64,000 nt of DNA from a bacterium D16-76 (GTDB lineage Bacteria; Bacillota; Clostridia; Oscillospirales; Acutalibacteraceae): positions 29,892-93,891 of the forward strand of contig QZEE01000016.1 of assembly GCA_009917445.1 (NCBI GenBank), written 5' to 3'. Positions 6,791 to 14,324 of this stretch are shown in pieces (position 1 is the first letter of the stretch; each line of letters starts with the position of its first letter). Under the pieces are notes generated by a model. It was given only the letters and a program-made list of their open reading frames with translations, did no database searches and was not told where the DNA came from. The translations under genes were made by a program, and so were the position numbers.

Positions 6791-9372
6791 CAGCAGGTGG
6801 CGCCGCCTTTCAAGTGCTTTTGGGCGGAAAGGTTTTCTTGTTTGCGGGCCAGGAGGCCGTCGGAAAGGAGTTGTTCTTGGACGTTTTCGAAGCCCAGGCG
6901 GGCGATGGTGTCGGCGAAGCGCTCGCCGGTGTTGCCTTGCTCGCGGAAGAGGAGGATGGCTTTTTCGATTACGTCCATGACGTCTTCTTTGTTGGTGAAG
7001 ACTTTGTCCAGATACCGGCCGTGGGCGAATTTTTTGCCCCAACGTCCGCCGATATAGACACGGTAGCCGGGGACGAAGGCTTCGGCGGCTTTGAAGGGGC
7101 ACTTGCCTACGCAGCGGCCGCAGTGGTTGCAGGCGGTGTCGTCGATGACGGCTTTGCCGTCTTTGACCACGGGGACGTTTATGGGGCAGGCCTGCACTAC
7201 CTGGCAGACCTTGCAGCCGCGGCACTTGTCCAGGTCAATGGCGGGCACCTTTTGGCCGATGACGCCCAGGTCGTTCAGGTCGGGCTTGACGCAGTTGTTG
7301 GGGCAGCCGCCTACGGCGATTTTGAACTTGTGGGGCAGCTTTACACCGGCATAGCCGTGGAAGAAGCGCTCGTGGATTTCTTCGGAAAGCGCGAAGGTGT
7401 CGATAAGGCCGTATTGGCAGGTGGTGCCCTTGCAGGAGACGATGGGGCGTACCTTGGAGCCGGTGCCGCCGGTCTCTAGGCCTGCGGCCTGTAAGTGCTG
7501 GCGCAGGGGCTCGATGTTGTCAAAGGGCACGTGCTGGATCTCGATGGTAAGGCGGGAGGTCATGGCTACCTCGCCGCTGCCGTACTTTTCGGCAGCTTCG
7601 GTGATGGCGCGCATTTCGTCTGCGGTGATTTTGCCGTTGCGGGTGATGACGCGGCCGTTGAAGCAGTCTGGGGTGTTTTTGTCCCAGAGGAAGCCCAGGC
7701 CCTTGACCCGGGTGACTTCCTCCGGCGGCACGGCGGCCCCGGCGGCCTTTACCCGCACATCGTTAAAGAAGGTGGCGCCTTCCAGCACCAGGGTGTTTTG
7801 GTAGCCCAGGGCCTTGAGGCGGTTTTGCAGGAAGTAGGCCCGGCGGCCCCTGGCGCACACCAGCAGCATCTTTTCGTCTTTTGCGATGCCGGGGAGGGGG
7901 GCGTTGACGCTGGGCAGGTCAATATATTTGGCGCCGCGGATGGAGGGCTGCTGGTTGGTGTCGATAATGGTGTAGCCCTCGGCCTTGCCGGCGGCAAATT
8001 CGGCGGGGGTCATGCTTTGCAGGGCGCCGTCCAGCTTGTTTTCCAGCACGTATACCGCCTGCACAAAGGGGTGGATGGCGGTGGAGAAGGGCGGGGCGTA
8101 GCTGAGGTCCAGGTTTTCCAGGTCTGCCAGGGTGGCGCCCATGGACAGGGCCAGCACGCCTAAGTCGCAGACCTTGTCTACGGCGCCGGGGCCCAGAACC
8201 TGCACGCCCAGGAGCTGGCGGGTGGGCTTATCGGCTATGAGCTTGATGATGAAATAGGCGGAGTCGGGGTAATAGTGGGCCTTGTCGTCTGTGACCATGA
8301 GGGTGGTTTCGATGTCGTAGCCGGCGTCTTTGGCGGCTTGCTCGGTCAGGCCGGTTTTGGCCAGGTTGAGGCCGGGGAGCCGACACACGGCGGTGCCCAG
8401 CACCCCCGCGAAGCCGCGGCCCTTGCCGCCCAGGGACAGGGCCAGGGTGCGGCCCTCTAAATTGGCGGAAGAGCCCATGGGGGACCACTGGGGCTTGCCG
8501 GTCAAGCGGTTCTTGACCAGGGCGCAGTCCCCGGCGGCGTAGATGCCGGGGAGGTTGGTGGCCAGGTTTTCATCGACGGCTATGGCGCCCTTTTCCATGG
8601 CAAGGCCAGTGCCCTCTAAGAAAGCGGTGTTGGGCCGGATGCCTATGGAGAAAACAGCCGCGCCGCAGGGCAGGCTGCCGGCTGAGGTGCGCACGGACTC
8701 TACGCGGCCTTCGCCTAAGAGGGCTTCGGCTTTTGTGCCGGTGAGCACCCGCACGCCGGCCTGCTGCAAGTGGCGCTTGACGTAGGCGGCCATTTCCGGG
8801 TCCAGCACACCGGGCAGCAGTTGGGGGGCGGCCTCGACTACGGTGGGGGAAATGCCTTTTGCCAGCAGGTTTTCCGCCATTTCCAGGCCGATGAAGCCGC
8901 CGCCTATTATGGCAGCTTTTTTAACCTGGTTCTGCTCTAGGTAGTCCCGCAGGGAGACGGCGTCGCCAGGGGTGCGCACCTGGAACACGCCGGGAAGCCC
9001 CGCGCCCTCTATGGGGGGGACGATGGGGGACGCGCCGGTGGCGATGACCAGGGCGTCGTAGCTGTAGGTTTCGGTTTCGCCGGTGGTGAGGTTTTTGGCT
9101 GTTACTTCCTTTTTATCCGGGTCTACCGATACGGCTTCCCGCAGGGTCTTAACCTGGACACCGGTAAGGGCGGCGAATTTTTCGGGGGTGTTGACAATGA
9201 GCTCGGCTTTGTCCTGGATGGCCCCGCCTACATAGTAGGGCAGGCCGCACCCGGCGTAGGAGATGTCCGGGCTTTTGGAGAGCAGCGTGACTTGGGCCGA
9301 ACGGTCTTCCCGCTTGCACTTGGCCGCGGTTTTGGTGCCGGCTGCCACGCCGCCGATGATCAAGATTTTCAT
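6790..9372 (-). CDS. CoA-disulfide reductase/rhodanese/siroheme reductase fusion
   Basis: An 860-residue multidomain redox enzyme. Residues 1-440 form a flavin disulfide reductase of the CoA-disulfide reductase type (FAD motif IIGGVAAGTKTA; redox Cys in YAGCGLPYYVGG near 43; NAD-binding IIGGGFIGLEMAE near 155). Residues ~454-545 are a rhodanese domain with active-site loop VCARGRRA. Residues ~555-700 resemble the nitrite/sulfite reductase ferredoxin-like half, with SCKGTTCQYG and GGCPNNCVKPD as siroheme/4Fe-4S ligands. A two-cluster ferredoxin follows (CRGCKVCQVVQACP, CNHCGRCVGKCP). It probably moves NAD(P)H electrons to a sulfur substrate in the cytosol. It has its own TTGACT/TATACT promoter and stands alone. 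The substrate is inferred. Confidence 0.85.
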   Translation of the reverse strand: MKILIIGGVAAGTKTAAKCKREDRSAQVTLLSKSPDISYAGCGLPYYVGGAIQDKAELIVNTPEKFAALTGVQVKTLREAVSVDPDKKEVTAKNLTTGETETYSYDALVIATGASPIVPPIEGAGLPGVFQVRTPGDAVSLRDYLEQNQVKKAAIIGGGFIGLEMAENLLAKGISPTVVEAAPQLLPGVLDPEMAAYVKRHLQQAGVRVLTGTKAEALLGEGRVESVRTSAGSLPCGAAVFSIGIRPNTAFLEGTGLAMEKGAIAVDENLATNLPGIYAAGDCALVKNRLTGKPQWSPMGSSANLEGRTLALSLGGKGRGFAGVLGTAVCRLPGLNLAKTGLTEQAAKDAGYDIETTLMVTDDKAHYYPDSAYFIIKLIADKPTRQLLGVQVLGPGAVDKVCDLGVLALSMGATLADLENLDLSYAPPFSTAIHPFVQAVYVLENKLDGALQSMTPAEFAAGKAEGYTIIDTNQQPSIRGAKYIDLPSVNAPLPGIAKDEKMLLVCARGRRAYFLQNRLKALGYQNTLVLEGATFFNDVRVKAAGAAVPPEEVTRVKGLGFLWDKNTPDCFNGRVITRNGKITADEMRAITEAAEKYGSGEVAMTSRLTIEIQHVPFDNIEPLRQHLQAAGLETGGTGSKVRPIVSCKGTTCQYGLIDTFALSEEIHERFFHGYAGVKLPHKFKIAVGGCPNNCVKPDLNDLGVIGQKVPAIDLDKCRGCKVCQVVQACPINVPVVKDGKAVIDDTACNHCGRCVGKCPFKAAEAFVPGYRVYIGGRWGKKFAHGRYLDKVFTNKEDVMDVIEKAILLFREQGNTGERFADTIARLGFENVQEQLLSDGLLARKQENLSAQKHLKGGATC

Positions 9373-9390
9373 ATGCCATGTTCCTTTCCA

Positions 9391-9406
9391 GCCGCAGGCC
9401 TGCGGC
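9391..9406. promoter_or_regulatory. 16-bp perfect palindrome in a 5' leader
   Basis: GCCGCAGGCCTGCGGC lies between the promoter (9423-9451) and the start codon (9372) of the redox fusion gene. It could be an operator or a leader hairpin next to the ribosome-binding site. No regulator is assigned. Confidence 0.45.
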
Positions 9407-9422
9407 GCATTTTCACACCTAT

Positions 9423-9451
9423 AGTATAGCCGAAATGGGTGGGGAAGTCAA
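9423..9451 (-). promoter_or_regulatory. Promoter of the redox fusion gene
   Basis: Minus strand: -35 TTGACT (9451-9446), 17 bp, -10 TATACT (9428-9423). The transcript leader is about 45 nt. Confidence 0.8.
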
Positions 9452-9563
9452 TTCAAACATAAATTTCCAGCGGGGGCCGGGGGTTTCTTGGCAAATGTGC
9501 GGGATTGCGGCAGGGAAAGACAAAACCCGCCCCCTGCAAATGGGGCGGGGCGGATGGGGTGGG

Positions 9564-10031
9564 CTAGATATCTTTGCCGACGTCGATCCAGCCGGCGCTG
9601 CGCGCGTAGGTTTCCAGCTCGTTTAGGGTAAGCTCGATGGCGCTGTTGGGGCTGCCGCAGGCCGGGAAGACGGTTGGGAAGCGCTTGAGGGATTCGTCCA
9701 GGTAGACGGTGACGCCGTCTTTCAGCCCAAAGGGGCACACGCCGCCGACTGGGTGGCCCACCAGGGCTTCGGCCTGGGAGGGGGAGAGCATTTTGGCTTT
9801 TGCGCCAAATTGGGCTTTGTATTTGGGGTTGTCTACTTTTTTGTCCCCGGCCATGACGATAAGCACGGCCTGGCCTTCTACCAGGAAGGAGAGGGTTTTG
9901 GCGATGCGGCCGGGCTGGCACCCCAGGGCCTGGGCCGCTAAGTCTACGGTGGCGCTGGAGACGGGGAACTCTTGTATGCGGCCTTCCAGCCCCAGGGGGC
10001 GGAAATACGCTTTTACGTTTTCGATGGACAT
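9564..10031 (-). CDS. YbaK/EbsC-family aminoacyl-tRNA deacylase
   Basis: A 155-residue single-domain protein of the YbaK/ProX/EbsC family, which hydrolyses mischarged aminoacyl-tRNAs in trans (for example Cys- or Ala-tRNA-Pro). AKTLSFLVEG, VGGVCPFGL near 100 and a C-terminal GSPNSAIELT match the family core. The start ATG at 10031 is 25 nt downstream of the transporter stop, so the two genes may be co-transcribed. The exact substrate tRNA cannot be told from sequence. Confidence 0.85.
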   Translation of the reverse strand: MSIENVKAYFRPLGLEGRIQEFPVSSATVDLAAQALGCQPGRIAKTLSFLVEGQAVLIVMAGDKKVDNPKYKAQFGAKAKMLSPSQAEALVGHPVGGVCPFGLKDGVTVYLDESLKRFPTVFPACGSPNSAIELTLNELETYARSAGWIDVGKDI

Positions 10032-10056
10032 GGGGGCCTCCTTGTGGTTTTAGGGT

Positions 10057-10683
10057 TTAGGGTTCGGCTTTTTCCTTGAGCTTGCGGCACAGGGGGAACA
10101 GCACACCGCCCAGGGCGTTGCCGGCGGTCATGAGCAGGATGTAGCCAATGGCCCGGGGGCCCCAGGCGTTGGCGGCGGTGAAGTAGAACATGTTGGCCAC
10201 GCAGTGCTCCATGCCGGAAAACACGAACACGGCTACGCCTAGAAACAGCCCCAGGTATTTGCCCAGCTGGTGGGGGTTTTGGCGGTAGCTTTCTACGGCC
10301 AGGTAAATGAGGATGTTGCAGAAAATGGCCAGGATGAAGATGCTTAAGGGGGAATCCCCCAGCTTTTGGCTGCTTAGGGCCCCGGCTTTTTCTATGGCCG
10401 CCTGTAGGCGGGTAAGCCGCAGGGCCCAGCCCATCAGCAGGGTGCCGGTAAGGTTGCCGGCCCAGATGAGCAGGCAGCTGGCCGCGTAGGCGGGGGGGTT
10501 ATCGAACAGGTAGCAGACTTTGCCGGTGAACAGGGCCAGGCCCAGGGTGCACACGGCAAAAAGCCCCACCGAAAACAGCGCGGCCCCTACGGCTTTGTTG
10601 TCGCTGCACAGGTTGGCAATGCCCCCAATGGAGATGGCCGCCCCGGCCAGCACGGCGTATACAAACGTGACAAGATGCTTCAT
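10057..10683 (-). CDS. Formate/nitrite transporter family protein
   Basis: A 208-residue membrane protein of the FNT family, pentameric channels for formate, nitrite or hydrosulfide. The family segments GAAISIGGIAN (near 14), AVESYR and VFSGMEHCVANMF (near 150), and a GNALGG near the end are visible, with about six hydrophobic spans. It is shorter than FocA (~285), like the compact clostridial members. The ATG at 10683 follows AAAGGGG and is preferred over one nine codons upstream. Given the sulfur-redox fusion nearby, HS- is as plausible a substrate as formate; this is inference. Confidence 0.85.
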   Translation of the reverse strand: MKHLVTFVYAVLAGAAISIGGIANLCSDNKAVGAALFSVGLFAVCTLGLALFTGKVCYLFDNPPAYAASCLLIWAGNLTGTLLMGWALRLTRLQAAIEKAGALSSQKLGDSPLSIFILAIFCNILIYLAVESYRQNPHQLGKYLGLFLGVAVFVFSGMEHCVANMFYFTAANAWGPRAIGYILLMTAGNALGGVLFPLCRKLKEKAEP

Positions 10684-10712
10684 AAGCGCCCCTTTCCCGA
10701 GCTTTTTCACCC

Positions 10713-10741
10713 ATTATAGCGCGGGGCGGGGGAAATTGCAA
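10713..10741 (-). promoter_or_regulatory. Promoter of the FNT transporter gene
   Basis: Minus strand: -35 TTGCAA (10741-10736), 17 bp, -10 TATAAT (10718-10713), about 30 nt before the start codon. Confidence 0.8.
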
Positions 10742-10759
10742 GGCCGCGGGGTTTTGGGG

Positions 10760-10889
10760 GGAGTGTCCAAAGGCGCGTTTTATGCCTCCGGCGGTTTAGG
10801 GGCTTTGCCCCTGAAAACCCCACAAACCCTTTTAAAAAAGGGTTTGATCCCAAAACTTAATTTTACAAACTCTGCGATTTGGACACTCC
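10760..10889. mobile_element. MITE-like element, repeat B copy 2
   Basis: GGAGTGTCCAAA (10760-10771) and TTTGGACACTCC (10878-10889) are perfect 12-bp terminal inverted repeats around a ~106-bp non-coding centre. The centre is the compact form of repeat B (CCCCTGAAAACCCCACAAA, AAACCCTTTTAAAAAAGGGT). GGGTTTTGGGGGGAGTGTCC occurs at both junctions because the next copy begins at once. Non-autonomous mobility is inferred from the structure only. Confidence 0.55.
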
Positions 10890-10890
10890 C

Positions 10891-11050
10891 GGGTTTTGGG
10901 GGGAGTGTCCAACCACGCGTTTTATGCCTCTGGCGGTTTAGGGGCTTTGGCGGCCAGCCGCTGGGCGCGTGCCACCGGTACGCAGCGACCCCTTTTAAAA
11001 GAAGGGTAAACATTCCCTGCGGGGATGTTTGATCCTAAAACTGATTTTTT
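10891..11050 (+). repeat. Intergenic repeat B, copy 3 (long form)
   Basis: It begins GGGTTTTGGGGGGAGTGTCC like copy 2, shares CGTTTTATGCC and GGCGGTTTAGGGGCTTTGG, then carries a different central insert (GGCGGCCAGCCGCTGGGCGC, ACGCAGCGACC) before GATCCTAAAACTGATTTTT. The insert overlaps in wording with repeat A. Confidence 0.7.
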
Positions 11051-11174
11051 GCGTTTGGTGTATGGTTTTTTATTTAACTCCGCGTTTCAGAAACTCCCTG
11101 CCGGGGGGCTGGCTTGGGCAACAAATGGATAGGTTTTTGTAACATCTGCGTATGGCGCGGCGGGGCTGGGTGTG

Positions 11175-12035
11175 CTATAGTATTTTGGAAAGGGCGTCCC
11201 GGTCCTGCTGGGTGCCGGAGCGCTCTTGGGCCCGGTACTGGCTGGGGGACAGGCCCATGCGCTGCTTGAAGGCTTTGTGGAAGGCTTCGGGCTCTTGGTA
11301 GCCGCAGGAGAAGGCTACGGCGGCAATGGGCAGCTGGGTCATGGCCAGGAGCTGGGCGGCCCGGGTCATGCGGAAGGTCTGCAGGTATTTTACCGGGGAA
11401 AGGCCGGTGTGCTTTTTGAACAGTATGCTCAGGTAGCTGCGGTTTACCCCTACGTACCGGGCAATGTCCTCTACCCGCAGGGGGTCGTGGTAATTGTTCT
11501 GGATGTAGCGGATGGCCTGCTCGACGTAGGCGTTTTCGGCACGGGCGGGCATGGCCGGCCGGGCGGCTTGGGCCAGGGCGGAGAAAAACAGCAGCAGCAT
11601 GGCTTCCCGCCGGTAGGCGTCTTGGGGGGTGGCGTGGTTGTGCTCTAACATGTCCAGGATGTATTTTTCCGGGCTTTGCTGGGGCTGGCAGGTGAACACC
11701 GGCGAATCTTGGGACAGGCCTACCGAGCGCAGGAGCTCTAGGGCGCGGCTGCCGGAAAAGCCTACCCATACATATGTCCAGGGGCGCTGCATGTGGGCGG
11801 TGTATACGGTCATGTAGTCGGGCTCGATTAAAAAGCCCTGGCCTTTTTCCAGGCGGTAGGTGCTGCCGCCGGCGGAGAAGGAGCCTTCGCCGTCTAAGAT
11901 ATAATGGATGAGGTAGAAGCTGCGCACCGCCGGGCCGTATTGGTGGCCGGGCTTTGTCTGGGAACGGCCGAAGTTGTTGACGTAAAGGCCCTGGGCCTCT
12001 GCCTGGGGCAGCTTGAAGTTTAGGGAGTTTTCCAT
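11175..12035 (-). CDS. AraC family transcriptional regulator
   Basis: A 286-residue regulator. The N-terminal AraC-type cupin domain (residues ~20-150; FYLIHYILDGEGSF, EKGQGFLIEP) probably binds a sugar. The C-terminal ~100 residues carry two helix-turn-helix motifs (LRVEDIARYVGVNRSYLSIL and a second ending GLSPSQYR). The start ATG at 12035 is preceded by AAAGG. It is divergent from galT across a 192-bp gap, so it may control galT or an unseen sugar operon. A TATAAT lies at 12071-12066 on the minus strand with a weak -35. Confidence 0.88.
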   Translation of the reverse strand: MENSLNFKLPQAEAQGLYVNNFGRSQTKPGHQYGPAVRSFYLIHYILDGEGSFSAGGSTYRLEKGQGFLIEPDYMTVYTAHMQRPWTYVWVGFSGSRALELLRSVGLSQDSPVFTCQPQQSPEKYILDMLEHNHATPQDAYRREAMLLLFFSALAQAARPAMPARAENAYVEQAIRYIQNNYHDPLRVEDIARYVGVNRSYLSILFKKHTGLSPVKYLQTFRMTRAAQLLAMTQLPIAAVAFSCGYQEPEAFHKAFKQRMGLSPSQYRAQERSGTQQDRDALSKIL

Positions 12036-12065
12036 AGGGGGCCACCTTTCGCGGATAGTGGTTTT

Positions 12066-12094
12066 ATTATAGCTTACTTTTGCGGAAAAGGGAA
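12066..12094 (-). promoter_or_regulatory. Probable promoter of the AraC regulator
   Basis: Minus strand -10 TATAAT (12071-12066) with a poor -35 TTCCCT 17 bp upstream. The weak -35 fits an activated or autoregulated promoter. Confidence 0.5.
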
Positions 12095-12179
12095 GCGGGG
12101 GGTTGGTGAATCCTCTTGGGTTTTATATGGACGTATTACCTCTGCACACAATAGTAGGGAATACACGGCTATCTTTTCC

Positions 12180-12202
12180 TATTATTTCTTTCAGGAATAA
12201 TA
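12180..12202. promoter_or_regulatory. Inverted repeat upstream of galT
   Basis: TATTATT (12180-12186) and AATAATA (12196-12202) flank a 9-bp spacer, 25 bp before the galT start codon. It may be an operator or a leader hairpin. No convincing galT promoter was found in the gap. Confidence 0.35.
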
Positions 12203-12227
12203 TCTAGTTAATAAGGAGTGGTGCACA

Positions 12228-13727
12228 TTGGCAAACAAAAGTGACAACGGGGTTTCGAAGCTGGTGGCTTATGCCCTTGGGCGGGGGCTGGTTGAGCCCT
12301 GCGAGCGCAGCTGGGCGATTAACTCCCTGCTGGACGCCCTGGGGCTGGAGAGCTACACGGAACCCAGCGTACAGGGGGAGGCGCTGGAATTGGCGCCTAT
12401 TTTGGATGAGCTGCTGGACGACGCTTATGCCCGGGGGGTGCTGGGGGAGGATTCGGTGGTGTACCGGGATTTGCTGGACACGGAAATTATGGGGCGGTTA
12501 ACGCCGCGGCCTGCCCAGGTCATAGGGAAGTTTAGGGCGCTTTATGAGGATAGCCCCCGCAAAGCTACGGACTGGTATTATGCTTTTAGCCAGGACACCA
12601 ACTACATCCGCCGGGACCGTATTGCCAAGGACATAGCCTGGAAGGCCCCGACCCCTTATGGGGATTTGGACATTACCATAAACCTTTCGAAGCCGGAAAA
12701 GGACCCTAAGGCGATTGCGGCGGCAAAGGACCTGCCGGTTTCGGCTTACCCAAGGTGCCAGCTGTGCGCGGAAAATGAGGGGTATGGGGGGCGCGTCAAT
12801 TACCCGGCCAGGCAGAACCACCGGGTTATACCGATTACCATAAGCGGGTCGCCCTGGTTTTTGCAGTATTCGCCTTATGTGTACTATAATGAGCACTGCA
12901 TCTGCTTTAACGCCCAGCACACACCTATGAAGATAGACCGGGCCTGCTTTGAGAAGCTGTTGGATTTTGTGGGGCAGTTCCCCCATTATTTTGTGGGGTC
13001 TAACGCCGACCTGCCTATTGTGGGGGGGTCCATCCTGGCCCATGACCACTTCCAGGGCGGGCGGTATACCTTCCCTATGGAGCTGGCCCCGGTTGAGGTG
13101 GGTTTCAGCTTCCCGGGGTTTGAGGACGTAGAGGCGGGGATTGTCAAGTGGCCGTTGTCGGTTATCCGGCTGGCATGCGGGGAGCCGGGGCGGCTGGTGG
13201 AGCTGGCCCACCGGGTTTTGCAGGCCTGGCGGGGGTATACGGACGAAAGCGCCTGCATCTTTGCGGAAACGGAGGGGGAGCCCCACAACACCATTACCCC
13301 CATTGCCCGGCGCAGGGGGGAGGATTTTGAGCTGGATTTGGTGCTGCGCAACAACCTTACGACCCCGGAACACCCGTTGGGGCTGTACCATCCCCACGGG
13401 GAGCTGCACCATATTAAGAAGGAGAATATTGGGCTTATTGAGGTTATGGGCCGGGCCATACTGCCGCCCAGGCTGAAGGATGAGCTGGATGCTGTGGCAG
13501 AGGGGTTGGCTGCCGGCGCGGACCTGCGCGCCAGCGCCCTTACGGCGCCACATGCCCAGTGGGCGGAATCTTTCCGCAAGGATTATGTGGTGACAGAGGA
13601 AAACGCCTGGGATATTGTGAAGAAGGAGACCGGCATGGTCTTTGCGAAGGTGCTGGAACATGCGGGGGTCTATGCCCGGAATGAGGAGGGCCGGGAGGCT
13701 TTCCTGCGGTTTTTGCGGTCTGTTTAA
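12228..13727 (+). CDS. galT: UDP-glucose-hexose-1-phosphate uridylyltransferase (GalT2)
   Basis: A 499-residue class II GalT. It exchanges UMP between UDP-glucose and galactose-1-phosphate in the cytosolic Leloir pathway. SILAHDHFQGGRY near residue 265 matches the family's conserved His region; PRCQLCAENEGYGGR near 180 and GLYHPHGELHHIKKENIG near 385 are other conserved segments. The start is TTG at 12228, eight bases after AAGGAG. No galK or galE is in view. It is divergent from the AraC regulator and ends before a strong terminator. Confidence 0.93.
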   Translation: MANKSDNGVSKLVAYALGRGLVEPCERSWAINSLLDALGLESYTEPSVQGEALELAPILDELLDDAYARGVLGEDSVVYRDLLDTEIMGRLTPRPAQVIGKFRALYEDSPRKATDWYYAFSQDTNYIRRDRIAKDIAWKAPTPYGDLDITINLSKPEKDPKAIAAAKDLPVSAYPRCQLCAENEGYGGRVNYPARQNHRVIPITISGSPWFLQYSPYVYYNEHCICFNAQHTPMKIDRACFEKLLDFVGQFPHYFVGSNADLPIVGGSILAHDHFQGGRYTFPMELAPVEVGFSFPGFEDVEAGIVKWPLSVIRLACGEPGRLVELAHRVLQAWRGYTDESACIFAETEGEPHNTITPIARRRGEDFELDLVLRNNLTTPEHPLGLYHPHGELHHIKKENIGLIEVMGRAILPPRLKDELDAVAEGLAAGADLRASALTAPHAQWAESFRKDYVVTEENAWDIVKKETGMVFAKVLEHAGVYARNEEGREAFLRFLRSV

Positions 13728-13767
13728 AGGGCCGTTATTTGCAGTCTGTTTAGGGGCGCTATAAATA

Positions 13768-13808
13768 CAGAGAGCCGCTGGCGTGGGGGCCGGCGGCTTT
13801 CTGTTTTT
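13768..13808. terminator. Terminator between galT and DUF1934 gene
   Basis: CAGAGAGCCGC pairs with GCGGCTTTCTG, followed by TTTTTA on the plus strand. It separates convergent genes and may serve both. Confidence 0.8.
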
Positions 13809-13814
13809 ATGGGC

Positions 13815-14273
13815 TTATTGCTCCAGGTCCAGCAGGCGGTTGGTTTGGGGCCGGGGGGCCACGGTTACCGTTAGCTCGTTTTGGCTGGAAAGGTTGGAAT
13901 CGATATCCAGGGTATAGCGGATGTCCAGGGAGCCGCCCTCGCGGCCCAGGTCAGCGTTAAGGCGGCTGGTGAAGACCCCTACGGTCAAGGAACCAAAGCC
14001 TGTGTCGTACAGGCACAGGTGCCGGCGGCCTTCCTCTAAGATCAGCCGGGTGGAAGAGCCCTGGCGGATCATGGTCACTTTGCCCGGCTCTATTTTTAAG
14101 ACGGCGGTGTGAGCCAGCTTGGGGTCGTCCTCGTCGTACTCTTTATAGGCGATGAACCGGGCCCCCTCCCGCTGGGTATAGGTGCCGGTGGTGCTCAGGG
14201 TGACTTCCCCCCGGTCCTCCGCGGTGTAAAGCTGCCGCCCGGTAATGCTGATGTTGTAATCCTCTTTAAACAT
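13815..14273 (-). CDS. DUF1934 (YwiB-like) beta-barrel protein
   Basis: A 152-residue cytosolic protein of the DUF1934 family, which has a calycin-like beta-barrel fold and no established function. ISITGRQL at the start, YIAYKEYDED-like ARFIAYKEY near 40 and the ELTVTV ending match the family. It is the third gene of ddl-murI-DUF1934, 51 nt after murI. The neighbourhood hints at a cell-envelope link, which is inference. Confidence 0.82.
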   Translation of the reverse strand: MFKEDYNISITGRQLYTAEDRGEVTLSTTGTYTQREGARFIAYKEYDEDDPKLAHTAVLKIEPGKVTMIRQGSSTRLILEEGRRHLCLYDTGFGSLTVGVFTSRLNADLGREGGSLDIRYTLDIDSNLSSQNELTVTVAPRPQTNRLLDLEQ

Positions 14274-14324
14274 ATGCCTGCTCCTTTCCGCGGCTGGGGC
14301 CCGTGCAAAAGCCCGTGCGGGGTG

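Larger units (their letters stand above)
10684..11174. other. 491-bp gene-free stretch: promoter and repeat B pair
   Basis: It holds the transporter promoter (10713-10741) and two back-to-back copies of repeat B (about 10752-11050). From 11050 to 11174 no gene or clear signal is visible; the AraC gene ends at 11175 on the minus strand. Confidence 0.7.

Noticed and set aside
11074..12045. 323-codon minus-strand frame over the AraC gene
   Set aside because: It is an Arg/Pro-rich alternative reading of the same strand; the 286-codon frame has a clear AraC fold signature and ribosome-binding site.
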